From positions 115,932-179,931 of the forward strand of contig PUNE01000013.1 of the NCBI GenBank assembly GCA_003551665.1: 64,000 nucleotides of DNA. Direction: 5' to 3'. The position numbers were made by a program, and so were the translations under genes. Positions 44,243 to 52,816 of the stretch are shown one piece after another (position 1 is the stretch's first letter; every line of letters starts with the position of its first letter). This DNA is from Halobacteroidaceae bacterium (GTDB taxonomy: Bacteria; Bacillota; Halanaerobiia; B1SED10-174). The notes beneath the pieces are model-generated. The model worked only from the letters and a program-made list of their open reading frames with translations, was not told where the DNA came from and made no database searches.

Positions 44243-46012
44243 TTATTCTAAATCCAGTTTTCTATAAAGGGTAGCTCGACTTATTCCCAAATTTTTTGCA
44301 ACTTCCATTTTGCTTTTTTCGTCCCAACCCACTTTATTCAATTCCTCAATTAATAATTGCCTTTCAAACTTTCGAACTTTTTCCTTTAAAGATAAACCTT
44401 CTTTCATAACATGACTTCCCTTGAGTCGGGTTTTCAGCAAAGAAATGGGAATGTATTCCGAATCACTGAAATTAATAGCATATTCAATTATATTTTCCAG
44501 TTCTCTAACATTACCCGGCCAGGAATATTGGATTAAAAATTGAATTGCTTCAGTTGTCAATCCCTTAATATTTTTATTAAACCTTTCATTAAAGACTTCC
44601 AAAAAAGACTCGACAAGCAATGGAATATCATCTGGGCGTTCCCGGAGCGGGGGGACTCTAATGGGAACAACATTTAATCGATAGTAGAGATCTTCCCGGA
44701 AAAGCCCTTCCCTAATTAAACAATCAATATTCTTATTTGTTGCAGATATTACTCTTACATCAACCTTTTTTTCCGAAAGCCCTCCAACTCTGGTAAAGGC
44801 CATTTCCTGGAGAAACCTCAATAATTTAGATTGAAGAAAAAGAGGCATATCCCCGATTTCATCAAGAAAAAGTGTCCCGCAATGGGCAAGTTCAATTTTT
44901 CCCGGGTTTCCTTTTTTCTTAGCACCAGTAAAAGCGCCCCCTTCATACCCAAAAAGCTCGCTTTCCAATAAGGTTTCGGGAATAGCGCTGCAATTAATTC
45001 CAACGAATGGTTGTTCTGAACGAGAACTATGTTTATGAATTGCCCTGGCAAAAAATTCTTTCCCTGTACCACTTTCCCCGGTAATTAAAATCGTGGAATT
45101 GCTTTTTGCTACTTTTTTTGCAAGTTCTTTTGTCTGTAAAATTTGCTTGCTTTTGCCGATAATATCTTCAAAAGAAATATCATCAGATCTACCCATAGTC
45201 CTATAAGCAGATTTTTGCAGATCTTCTAAATCAGAAAAGGTTCCAACCACACTGGAAATTTTCCCTTTTTGCCGGATAATTCGGACCGTTGTTAAAAATC
45301 TTTTATTAAAATCACCAGCGCTATAAACTTCTTCCTCTTCAAGAAAATCTTTTTCTTCAATCAAAGCTTTTTGCAAAAGAGAATCGGGCCAGACTTTATT
45401 AATTAAAGAGCCCCGCAAACCAGGATTTTTTTCTTTCATCATCAGCAATTCTAAGGCCTTCTTATTAAATTGAGTAATTTTTCCCTCCTGGTCAATACAG
45501 AGAACCCCTTTATCTACATTTTTTATGATCGCATCAAGTTCCTGATTATTTGCAGACAATTCATCATAAAGAACGGCTTCCCCAACTTTACTTCCAATTA
45601 AGTCCGCCATTTTGTTCAAAAACTCCAGATAATGTCCCTTTTTCTGGTGCATTCTATTCTTCTGCTCTTCATTAAAAGCAAAAATTCCAAGAACTCCAAT
45701 GGCCAAATCATTCCAGATAATCGGTGTGCAGATCTCATATGTTTCAATACATTCTTCACGGGCAGAACACTCCAGGCAAATCCTTGTCTTACCTGGATCT
45801 TCAACCAGAATGGAACTCTTTTTTTGCAGGGAAAATTCAAAAGCAGAACCCTTCGGAGCTTTATTGTAAACACGGGAAAGATAAGGACCTGTTCCTGCAA
45901 CCCTGGTAAGATCCTGATCAACAATTGTAACATTGGCTTCCAGTGCAAGTGCTACTGCCTCGGCAATTTTTTGAACGCTTTTGGTGATTTTTTTTAGGTA
46001 ATTTATCTTCAT
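44243..46012 (-). CDS. Sigma-54-dependent transcriptional activator of the operon
   Basis: Enhancer-binding protein of 589 residues: N-terminal GAF-like sensor (about 1-150) containing four cysteines C79, C82, C88 and C95, a PAS domain (about 155-265), an AAA+ domain with GESGTGKE and the GAFTGA loop that contacts sigma-54, and a C-terminal Fis-type helix-turn-helix. The cysteine set suggests a metal or Fe-S sensor. It is coded inside the operon and probably binds the three dyads at 49754-49897 to activate the promoter at 49641-49657, so it would be self-amplifying. Confidence 0.93.
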   Translation of the reverse strand: MKINYLKKITKSVQKIAEAVALALEANVTIVDQDLTRVAGTGPYLSRVYNKAPKGSAFEFSLQKKSSILVEDPGKTRICLECSAREECIETYEICTPIIWNDLAIGVLGIFAFNEEQKNRMHQKKGHYLEFLNKMADLIGSKVGEAVLYDELSANNQELDAIIKNVDKGVLCIDQEGKITQFNKKALELLMMKEKNPGLRGSLINKVWPDSLLQKALIEEKDFLEEEEVYSAGDFNKRFLTTVRIIRQKGKISSVVGTFSDLEDLQKSAYRTMGRSDDISFEDIIGKSKQILQTKELAKKVAKSNSTILITGESGTGKEFFARAIHKHSSRSEQPFVGINCSAIPETLLESELFGYEGGAFTGAKKKGNPGKIELAHCGTLFLDEIGDMPLFLQSKLLRFLQEMAFTRVGGLSEKKVDVRVISATNKNIDCLIREGLFREDLYYRLNVVPIRVPPLRERPDDIPLLVESFLEVFNERFNKNIKGLTTEAIQFLIQYSWPGNVRELENIIEYAINFSDSEYIPISLLKTRLKGSHVMKEGLSLKEKVRKFERQLLIEELNKVGWDEKSKMEVAKNLGISRATLYRKLDLE

Positions 46013-46048
46013 CCCAACACCTTCTCCTATAGTGTTATCAGGCCTTAA

Positions 46049-46885
46049 TCAATCTTTAAGTCGGGGATCAAATACATCCCTCAATCCATCTCCAAGGAGA
46101 TTAAAACCCAATACTGTTAGGAAAATAACTCCTCCAGTAAAAAGCGTAACATGAGGTGCAAAACGGATACTCTCCCGGGCAGTGCTCAGCATTCTTCCCC
46201 AGCTTACGGCCGGTGGTTGAGTTCCCAGCCCTAAAAAGCTTAAACTGGCTTCCAGAATTACGGCAGTCCCCATGCCCATTGTTGCAACAACAAGCATCGG
46301 AGCAAAAGCATTTTTTAATATATGCAGGAAAATAATTCTAGGGTGCTTGGCCCCCAAGGCCCGGGCTGCCATAACAAAATCTTCTTCTTTCAAACTTAAA
46401 ACCTGAGCTCTTGTGACTCGTGCCATTTGAGGTGTTCGGACAATTGCAATTGCGAACATCGCATTTACAAAACCCGGACCTATTATTGCCACGATTAAAA
46501 TTGCCAGTAATATTGAGGGAAAAGAAAGGATCATATCCATTATTCTCATTATAAACTCATCAACAGTTCCACCCACATAACCAGCAATAGCACCCAGGAT
46601 TACACCTGCAAACAGGGATAACCCCACAGCAATTAAACCTACCTGAAGGGTAATTCTCGTTCCAATTATTATTCTGCTAAAAACATCTCTGCCAAGATTA
46701 TCTGTTCCCAAAAAAAAGGTTCCGCCAAAACCTTCTGGTGATTGGTAGCGCTGAAAGAGTGAAGTTTCCCTAGGATTATGAGGCATAATTAAGTGGGCAA
46801 AAATGGCAGTAAGGATTAGAATGGAAATTATTATCAATCCTATTAAAGCTTGTCTGTTTTTTAGGATTTTTGACACTGTTCCCAT
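46049..46885 (-). CDS. Peptide-type ABC transporter permease (DppC-like)
   Basis: Inner-membrane permease of 278 residues with six predicted helices. It has LGTDNLGRDVFSRIIIGTR near the N-terminal third and the EAA loop RALGAKHPRIIFLHIL, which would contact an ATPase. Pairs with the DppB-like gene 9 bases upstream. No DppD/DppF ATPase gene lies in the operon or elsewhere in the window, so the energy-coupling subunits must be coded elsewhere. Substrate inferred to be an amino acid conjugate. Confidence 0.92.
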   Translation of the reverse strand: MGTVSKILKNRQALIGLIIISILILTAIFAHLIMPHNPRETSLFQRYQSPEGFGGTFFLGTDNLGRDVFSRIIIGTRITLQVGLIAVGLSLFAGVILGAIAGYVGGTVDEFIMRIMDMILSFPSILLAILIVAIIGPGFVNAMFAIAIVRTPQMARVTRAQVLSLKEEDFVMAARALGAKHPRIIFLHILKNAFAPMLVVATMGMGTAVILEASLSFLGLGTQPPAVSWGRMLSTARESIRFAPHVTLFTGGVIFLTVLGFNLLGDGLRDVFDPRLKD

Positions 46886-46894
46886 TTTTTCACC

Positions 46895-47878
46895 TCATTC
46901 ATAACGAATTTTTGGGTTCAAAAAACCATAACTTAAGTCGACAATAAGATTGACGAAGGCAAAAAGGATGGCAATCAACAATACTCCCGCTTGGACTAAG
47001 GGAAAGTCTCTCCAACCAATCCCATCAACAATCAATCGGCCAACTCCCGGCCAGGAAAAAACAACCTCGGTAACGATTGCACCTCCAATTGTTGCCCCTA
47101 ACCTTAAGCCGATAACCGTAATTACCGGCATCATGGCATTTTTTAGAGCATGTTTATAAATAACCACACTCTCCTTTAACCCCTTTGCTCGGGCCGTGTA
47201 AATATAATCCTGTCTTAAAACCTCTAAAAGACTGGAACGAGTTAGCCTTGTAACAAGGGCTCCTCCTGCAGTTCCAAGGGCTATTGCAGGTAAAATTAAA
47301 TACCTGATCCCGTTTAAAAAAACTTCCAAACTGCCCGTGGAAAAAAAGGAAACAATTCCTTCCCATAAACCTGCTTCCCGCCCAAACATCGGGAAAAAGG
47401 CTATTGGCAGAGCAATAAAGGTTAATAGCATTAAACCCAGCCAGAAATTGGGAATAGAAACCCCTATAAGGGCAACAAACATACTACTTAAATCAAGCCA
47501 GGTACTGTGTTTTACAGCAGCCAGTACTCCCAGGGGAACGGCAATTAGTGTCCCAATAACAATTGCTGTGAAAGCCAGTTCAATACTTGCTGGAAGTCGG
47601 CCAAGTATAAGGTCGGCCACAGGTCTTCCAAATCTAATAGATGTCCCAAAATCACCCTGAAGAGCATTGCCAATCCACTGGAAATATTGAACATGAAAAG
47701 GCTGATCCAACCCATACTGGCTTATAATAAGCTGGATTGTTTCCTCTGAGGCTTCTTCTCCTGCCATTAGAGATATGGGGTCTCCCGGCGCAAGATGGAT
47801 AGCACTAAATACTATTATCGATACCCCTAATAAAGCTGGCACAATATTTATAAAACGGCGAATAATAAATTTTGTCAT
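46895..47878 (-). CDS. Peptide-type ABC transporter permease (DppB-like)
   Basis: Permease of 327 residues: FIIRRFINIVPALLGVSIIVF start, LAPGDP near residue 30, DFGTSIRFGRPV, and the EAA loop TARAKGLKESVVIYKHALKN. AGGAGGG before the ATG. Separated from the binding-protein gene by 105 bases holding a strong hairpin, the usual way that binding protein is made in excess over permease. Confidence 0.93.
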   Translation of the reverse strand: MTKFIIRRFINIVPALLGVSIIVFSAIHLAPGDPISLMAGEEASEETIQLIISQYGLDQPFHVQYFQWIGNALQGDFGTSIRFGRPVADLILGRLPASIELAFTAIVIGTLIAVPLGVLAAVKHSTWLDLSSMFVALIGVSIPNFWLGLMLLTFIALPIAFFPMFGREAGLWEGIVSFFSTGSLEVFLNGIRYLILPAIALGTAGGALVTRLTRSSLLEVLRQDYIYTARAKGLKESVVIYKHALKNAMMPVITVIGLRLGATIGGAIVTEVVFSWPGVGRLIVDGIGWRDFPLVQAGVLLIAILFAFVNLIVDLSYGFLNPKIRYE

Positions 47879-47919
47879 TTATAGATTTCCCTCCTAAAAC
47901 CAATTAAAATAAAGGGGGG

Positions 47920-47953
47920 AGGGCCCAGCAAAACCGAGGTTCCCCTGGGCCCT
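47920..47953 (-). terminator. Intercistronic hairpin between binding-protein and permease genes
   Basis: Nine-bp perfect stem AGGGCCCAG/CTGGGCCCT (47953-47945 with 47928-47920). It is not followed by a T run on the minus strand, so it more likely protects the 3' end of the binding-protein message or partly terminates. Confidence 0.65.
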
Positions 47954-47983
47954 AATGTTTCATTTTTTTCTAGGTTTTTCTGC

Positions 47984-49513
47984 CTAATCAATTATTTCAA
48001 TTTTATGTGCATTGCGGAAACTAAAGGATATCGACGGATGCAACTCCCAACCCTGAATATAATCCCGGGAAAGACCAATTTCTTGGGGGTAAAAAATTAC
48101 TGCGTAGGGAACTTCTTCATGGACGATTTCCTGAACCTCATTATAAATTGCTCGGGATTCTTCACTTTCTGGAGGAACAATTCTACCTTTTTCCAACAAT
48201 TCATCCATCCTGGGATTGCTGTAATATGTGTAAGGATGCCTTGCCCCTTCGCTATGGAACTGGCGATAAGATGCCCGATCGGGGTCAGTCTGTCCCGCCC
48301 ACCCCATGATCAAGAGATCATGGTCATCAGAACGGAAAGCTCGATCAAAAAGAGTTGCCCATTCTTCTACAAAAACTTCTGCTTCGATACCAACAGTTTC
48401 CAGTTCATATTGCAAAAGTTCGGCAATTTGCTGGTTTACATCATTATCTCTACTGTGAATGCGTAGTTTAAAACCCCCATCTGGATAACCAGCTTCTGCC
48501 AGTAACTCCTTGGCTTTTTCTCTACTATATTCGTGGGGCTGAAGGTTTTCATTAAACCAGGGGAGAACGGGAATAATGTGGGTAATCCCTGGCTCACCAA
48601 ACCCATTTAAAACATACTCCACAATTCCCTCTCGATCAATCAGGTGAGAAATTGCCTTGCGAACGCGGTGGTCCTGGAGGTATTCGTTGGTGGTATTAAA
48701 ACCAACATAGTCATACCCTGCACCATACCATGTATGAACCGTAAAATTCGGATTATCATCCAGTCTTCCAACCTCTTCGTGGATTATTCCACCCTGGTAT
48801 AAATCAATTTCGCCTCCTTCCAGGGCTAACAACCTGGCTGAATCATCGGGGATAAAACGGAAGACAAGATAATCAGCCTTAGGAGCTCCACCCCAGAAAT
48901 CTTCATTGGCTTTAAGGACAATTCTTTCCCCTCTTTCCCACTCCTCCAGGGAAAAAGGCCCAGTTCCGACAGGTTCAACATTGAAATCTTCTCCAACTTC
49001 TTCTGCATATTCATGGGGATAAATATTGAGGCGGGCAATGTTACTTATTATATAAGAGAAAGGTTCGGTCAAATGGAAAGTAACTGTGTAATCATCAACT
49101 ATTTCAACTTCTTCAATTTCCAGGAAAAGGTCCCGGTTTGGGGCTCCATTGTCAGGGTCCAGGACCCAATCATAGGTGTATTTGACATCCTTGGCGGTAA
49201 ACGGTTGTCCGTTATGGAAAGTGACTCCTTCTCTTAAATAAAAAGTTACTTCCAGACCATCTTCGCTAAACTCATACTCTTCAGCAAGGCGGGGCTGGAA
49301 ATCAAAATTCCGGTCATAAATCAAAAGTGGTTCCAGTATTACATTAATTGGTATCCGATCAATACTTCCAACGTTTAGGCGCCCATCGAGTCCTCCTGGC
49401 TCTCCCTCAACACCAACATTTACTGTGGAAGCTTCAACTGGATTTAAACCAAAGGCTAAACATCCTGAAATTAGAAAAACAGCAATTGTAAAAATTCTAG
49501 CTCCACTTAGCAA
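47984..49513 (-). CDS. Family 5 ABC solute-binding protein
   Basis: Extracellular binding protein of 509 residues of the DppA/OppA type. The N-terminus is a signal sequence; both a lipobox-like ISGC at residues 15-18 and a type I site after VEA are possible. Body motifs include FHNGQPFTAKDVKYTYDWV, VEPVGTGPFSLEEWERGE and FNTTNEYLQDHRVRKAISHLIDRE. TTG start with GGAGG 7 bases upstream. First gene of the sigma-54 operon. Family 5 ligands range from peptides to nickel and opines; the downstream enzymes point to a succinylated amino acid. Confidence 0.93.
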   Translation of the reverse strand: MLSGARIFTIAVFLISGCLAFGLNPVEASTVNVGVEGEPGGLDGRLNVGSIDRIPINVILEPLLIYDRNFDFQPRLAEEYEFSEDGLEVTFYLREGVTFHNGQPFTAKDVKYTYDWVLDPDNGAPNRDLFLEIEEVEIVDDYTVTFHLTEPFSYIISNIARLNIYPHEYAEEVGEDFNVEPVGTGPFSLEEWERGERIVLKANEDFWGGAPKADYLVFRFIPDDSARLLALEGGEIDLYQGGIIHEEVGRLDDNPNFTVHTWYGAGYDYVGFNTTNEYLQDHRVRKAISHLIDREGIVEYVLNGFGEPGITHIIPVLPWFNENLQPHEYSREKAKELLAEAGYPDGGFKLRIHSRDNDVNQQIAELLQYELETVGIEAEVFVEEWATLFDRAFRSDDHDLLIMGWAGQTDPDRASYRQFHSEGARHPYTYYSNPRMDELLEKGRIVPPESEESRAIYNEVQEIVHEEVPYAVIFYPQEIGLSRDYIQGWELHPSISFSFRNAHKIEIID

Positions 49514-49640
49514 TTTTGAACCTCCTTCAAATTTTGGAAATTGTTATTCCATCACGGGCATTTTTGTAATTTGTGCCAGTCGACCGAGTTTTTAGCGAGT
49601 TACCCCTCCTTTCAAATTCGCAAACTTTCCTCTTTTAGTT

Positions 49641-49657
49641 ATGCAATATACGTGCCA
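49641..49657 (-). promoter_or_regulatory. Sigma-54 (RpoN) promoter of the seven-gene operon
   Basis: Minus strand TGGCACG-TATA-TTGCAT (49657-49641) matches the -24/-12 consensus TGGCACG-N4-TTGCW at every position. Predicted start near 49630, about 115 bases before the binding-protein gene. Confidence 0.9.
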
Positions 49658-49753
49658 TAATAACTTATTTGCACCGTGGCCTTTATTCAATGGCATGGTT
49701 ACTGAACTAAAATGATTCTTGAATCAAAATTTTTGAAACTCATAAAAAAAAAT

Positions 49754-49769
49754 GTTTCTTTTTTGAGAT
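49754..49769. promoter_or_regulatory. Enhancer-like dyad, site 1
   Basis: GTTTCT-TTTT-TGAGAT, an imperfect copy of the GTTTCA-N4-TGAGAC dyad, centred about 130 bases before the predicted start. 21 bases (two helical turns) from site 2. Confidence 0.65.
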
Positions 49770-49774
49770 TCCCT

Positions 49775-49790
49775 GTTTCATTTCTGAGAC
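49775..49790. promoter_or_regulatory. Enhancer-like dyad, site 2
   Basis: GTTTCA-TTTC-TGAGAC, the best copy of the dyad, centred about 150 bases before the predicted start. Confidence 0.72.
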
Positions 49791-49881
49791 AACCTCAACA
49801 GCTATAGTCCAGGGTTTTGTTCTTTTCTTTTTTCCCTCTGAATTTCTGTCCCCCAAAAAAAGGTTAGACGCCCGATTTAAA

Positions 49882-49897
49882 ATTTCATTTTTGAGAC
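49882..49897. promoter_or_regulatory. Enhancer-like dyad, site 3
   Basis: ATTTCA-TTTT-TGAGAC, centred about 260 bases before the predicted start and 107 bases from site 2. The distance is compatible with DNA looping by a sigma-54 activator. Confidence 0.68.
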
Positions 49898-50092
49898 AAA
49901 AGCCAGGAAAGAAAAAAAGTTTTTCCCATGAGAAGGAAAAAACTATAAGCAGGTTTTTTAAAAAACAACAAGAACCAGTTAATTATTTGAGCAAAAGTAT
50001 TGAGGCTTTCCCAGAGTTTTTCTTCCCTTAAAACAAATTCTCCCTATCATCAGTTCTCTGAGAAAACAAATTACAGGAAAAGGTGATCCAAG

Positions 50093-51259
50093 ATGCATAA
50101 AACCATACTTTTTGTTGATGATGAGGACGCAGTCCTGAGGGCTTTTAAGCGGTGTTTTATCTTTTCCGATTACCCGGTTTATCTTGCTTCCAGCGGAGAA
50201 GAAGCCCTGGAAATCCTTTCAACCAAACCTGTGGGCATAATAATTTCAGATATCAGGATGCCAAAAATGGATGGATACACCCTTTTGAAACATGTGAGGG
50301 ATAAATACCCCGAGGTAATCCGAATCATTCTCAGCGGTTATGCTGACGAGGAACTTTTGGTTAAAGCCTTTCAAAAGAACCTGGCCAAAATGTATCTGGT
50401 AAAACCCTGGGATAATGAAGACCTGCTGCAGATGATTGATAGCTTTTTCAACCTCGAGGAACGCCTTCAGGGAAAAAACCTGCCCTTTCACCTGAACCAT
50501 CTGGAAGACCTCCCTCCTCTGGGTTTTACCTATTACAAAATTCAGGATTTAATTGAAAAAGACCGCTCAATGGAGGAAATTGCCGCAGCCGTGGAAGAAG
50601 ACCCTGCAATTGCAGCCCGACTCCTGCGGGTCGTCAACTCTGCTTTTTTCCGGGTAAATACTGGTTCAATTAAAGACGCCCTGGTTTATCTTGGCCTGGT
50701 AAATACCAAGAATGTAATATTAACCTCAACTGTTTTTGACTGGTTGGGCAGGGATCGTGTGGGAAACCTGTACCAGGAAACTCTCTGGAAGCATTCCAGT
50801 GTTTGCAACAAAGTGGTTAACGCTCTTTTTCGCTATCTTTTGGAAAAAGAAGTTCCCAAAACACATGCCACTGCAGGTCTTTTCCACGATCTGGGCAGAG
50901 TATTCCTGATTAAATATTTTGGGACAGATTATCCCCACAAAAAAGAAAAAACCGAGACGACAATTTCCGAAAGGGAAAAGTCGGTTCTCGGAATTGAACA
51001 CTCTGAGATGGGCGCATTTCTCCTCAACTGGTGGGAACTGCCCCTACCAATAATTGAGGCTGCAATGTATCACCATCATCCCCTTGACCAAAACATTATC
51101 CACAAAGAACTTGTGGGAATTGTCCACCTTGCAGATTATTTTTCCCACAAAATACTGGGAGATCGCTATCAAGCCCCAGTATATCCCCAGATATTTGATT
51201 TCTTTGGGGTCAGTGAACCTGAAATTGATAAACTAATCGCCAGGGTTAAAGGAATCTAA
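50093..51259 (+). CDS. Response regulator with HDOD output domain
   Basis: A 388-residue signalling protein: an N-terminal receiver domain (VDDEDAVLRAF, phosphorylation Asp53 in SDIRMPKMDGY, conserved Lys in YLVKPW) and a C-terminal HDOD domain (about 130-330: EEIAAAVEEDPAIAARLLRVVNSAFF). The HDOD fold is related to HD phosphodiesterases but usually lacks activity. No histidine kinase gene is adjacent. Divergent from the sigma-54 operon; a functional link is not evident. Confidence 0.92.
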   Translation: MHKTILFVDDEDAVLRAFKRCFIFSDYPVYLASSGEEALEILSTKPVGIIISDIRMPKMDGYTLLKHVRDKYPEVIRIILSGYADEELLVKAFQKNLAKMYLVKPWDNEDLLQMIDSFFNLEERLQGKNLPFHLNHLEDLPPLGFTYYKIQDLIEKDRSMEEIAAAVEEDPAIAARLLRVVNSAFFRVNTGSIKDALVYLGLVNTKNVILTSTVFDWLGRDRVGNLYQETLWKHSSVCNKVVNALFRYLLEKEVPKTHATAGLFHDLGRVFLIKYFGTDYPHKKEKTETTISEREKSVLGIEHSEMGAFLLNWWELPLPIIEAAMYHHHPLDQNIIHKELVGIVHLADYFSHKILGDRYQAPVYPQIFDFFGVSEPEIDKLIARVKGI

Positions 51260-51264
51260 CCCCA

Positions 51265-52137
51265 TTATTGCAACCTTTCACTTAAGTTGAGGCCTGTTTT
51301 TGTCTGAGCAAGGCCTCCTTGGGCTGTTTCTTTCAAAGCAGAAGGCAGTAACCTGGCAATATCTGCCATGGCATCAACAACTTCATCAGGGGGAATTACA
51401 CTTTTTAACCCTCCCCTGACCAGGTCTATGGCCAGCAGGGCCTGAACAGCTGCAAACCCATTTCTTTTTACACAGGGAACTTCCACCAGGCCTCCCACTG
51501 GGTCACAGACCAGTCCCAGCATATTTTTTACGGCCAGGGCAAAGGCCTGGAAAACCTCTTCTCCCCGTCCACCAAGCAAGAAAAGGGCTCCTGCCGCTGC
51601 CATTCCCGCAGCAACACCACATTCTGCCTGACAGCCCCCGGAGGCACCTGCCATTCCCATTTTCTCACCAACAACCATCCCCACCCCTGCTGCTATGAGC
51701 AATCCTTCTTTTAACTGATCATCACTCAGTTTTTTGTCTTCAGCAATGGAAAAAAATACTCCGGGTACAATTCCAGCCGAACCTCCTGTGGGGATGGCTA
51801 CAATTCTTCCCATTCCAGCATTTTCCTGGCCAATTGCTATCGCATAAATTGCTGTTTTTATTACTCCGGACCCGGTTATTGGACGGTTATTGGAAAAAAA
51901 GTGGTTTAAAGTTTTGCTCTCGTCTTTAATCATTCCTCCAGGAGTTGTCTTTTCTCTTTCCAGGCCTGCTTTAAGACTTTCCCTCATTACCTGCAGGCGC
52001 TCTTCCAGGCCGTCCATAATTTCGTCCTTTTTGGCTCCCGTGGCCTCCATTTCTTTCTTCAGGATTACTTCCGCCAGGGAAAGACCCTCTTCCCGGGAAC
52101 GAGAAAGCCAGTTCTCAAAAGTCCAAAGAGGTTTCAT
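51265..52137 (-). CDS. sdaAA: L-serine ammonia-lyase, Fe-S-dependent, alpha subunit
   Basis: Deaminates serine to pyruvate and ammonia with a [4Fe-4S] cluster. The 290-residue subunit has GSAGIVPGVFFSIAE, GASGGCQAECGVAAGMAAAG, LVCDPVGGLVEVPCVKRN, with the cluster cysteines in these segments. It follows sdaAB by 4 bases; the two make one enzyme. Convergent with the HDOD gene. Confidence 0.95.
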   Translation of the reverse strand: MKPLWTFENWLSRSREEGLSLAEVILKKEMEATGAKKDEIMDGLEERLQVMRESLKAGLEREKTTPGGMIKDESKTLNHFFSNNRPITGSGVIKTAIYAIAIGQENAGMGRIVAIPTGGSAGIVPGVFFSIAEDKKLSDDQLKEGLLIAAGVGMVVGEKMGMAGASGGCQAECGVAAGMAAAGALFLLGGRGEEVFQAFALAVKNMLGLVCDPVGGLVEVPCVKRNGFAAVQALLAIDLVRGGLKSVIPPDEVVDAMADIARLLPSALKETAQGGLAQTKTGLNLSERLQ

Positions 52138-52141
52138 CCCA

Positions 52142-52816
52142 TCACCTCACCCGCGGTATATAGCGGCAGCTCTGTACAGAATCCTTCTGCCCTATTTCCC
52201 GAATTGTTTTCGCATCAACCTGGTCGTCGCATTCAATGGTCATTGAAGCCAGACCCCCGGGTTGGCTTCTCTCAAGCCGCATATATGCAATATTAATCTG
52301 TCTGGAGGCAAGGAGGGAAGCAATTTTCCCCACCATTCCAGGACGATCATCATGCAAAATCCAGAGAGAAGGGTACTGGCCGTCCAGGCGAACATCAAAA
52401 CCATTAATTTCCTCCACAAGGATATTACCCCCACCTCTGGAAACTCCCACCATTTCAATTCTGTCCTCTTCATTCCAGGCAATTATCTCCAGAGAATTGG
52501 GGTGGCTTGAGGCCTGTTCACCAGTCCGAATAGTGTAGTCCAGGCCTTTTTCCACGGCAATCTTGAGGGCCAGGGGTATGCGGCTATCCGCAGAATCCAT
52601 TCCCATTAATCCCCCAATTACAGCCAGGTCGGAACCATGCCCCTTATAGGTGGTTGCAAATGAACCAAAAAACCCGATCTCAACCCCCTGGGGGGCTCCA
52701 CCAAGGATATTCCGGGCCATCTGGCCAAGGCGGGCAACTCCAGCAGTATGAGAACTTGATGGTCCAACCATAATCGGTCCCAGTACCGAAAAAACTGTTT
52801 CACCCATTTTCATCAC
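52142..52816 (-). CDS. sdaAB: L-serine ammonia-lyase, Fe-S-dependent, beta subunit
   Basis: The 224-residue partner of SdaAA. N-terminal domain with VLGPIMVGPSSSHTAG, then a C-terminal ACT domain (LWILHDDRPGMVGKIASLLASRQINIAYM) that probably senses serine. Its start overlaps the upstream gene by 4 bases (ATGA). Confidence 0.95.
   Translation of the reverse strand: MMKMGETVFSVLGPIMVGPSSSHTAGVARLGQMARNILGGAPQGVEIGFFGSFATTYKGHGSDLAVIGGLMGMDSADSRIPLALKIAVEKGLDYTIRTGEQASSHPNSLEIIAWNEEDRIEMVGVSRGGGNILVEEINGFDVRLDGQYPSLWILHDDRPGMVGKIASLLASRQINIAYMRLERSQPGGLASMTIECDDQVDAKTIREIGQKDSVQSCRYIPRVR

Larger units (their letters stand above)
49514..50092. other. 579-base control region between the operon and the HDOD gene
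   Basis: Contains the sigma-54 promoter (49641-49657), three enhancer-like dyads (49754-49897), and AT-rich DNA up to the divergent response-regulator gene. An AAGGTG ribosome site precedes 50093. No clear sigma-A promoter or open reading frame is seen. Confidence 0.7.
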
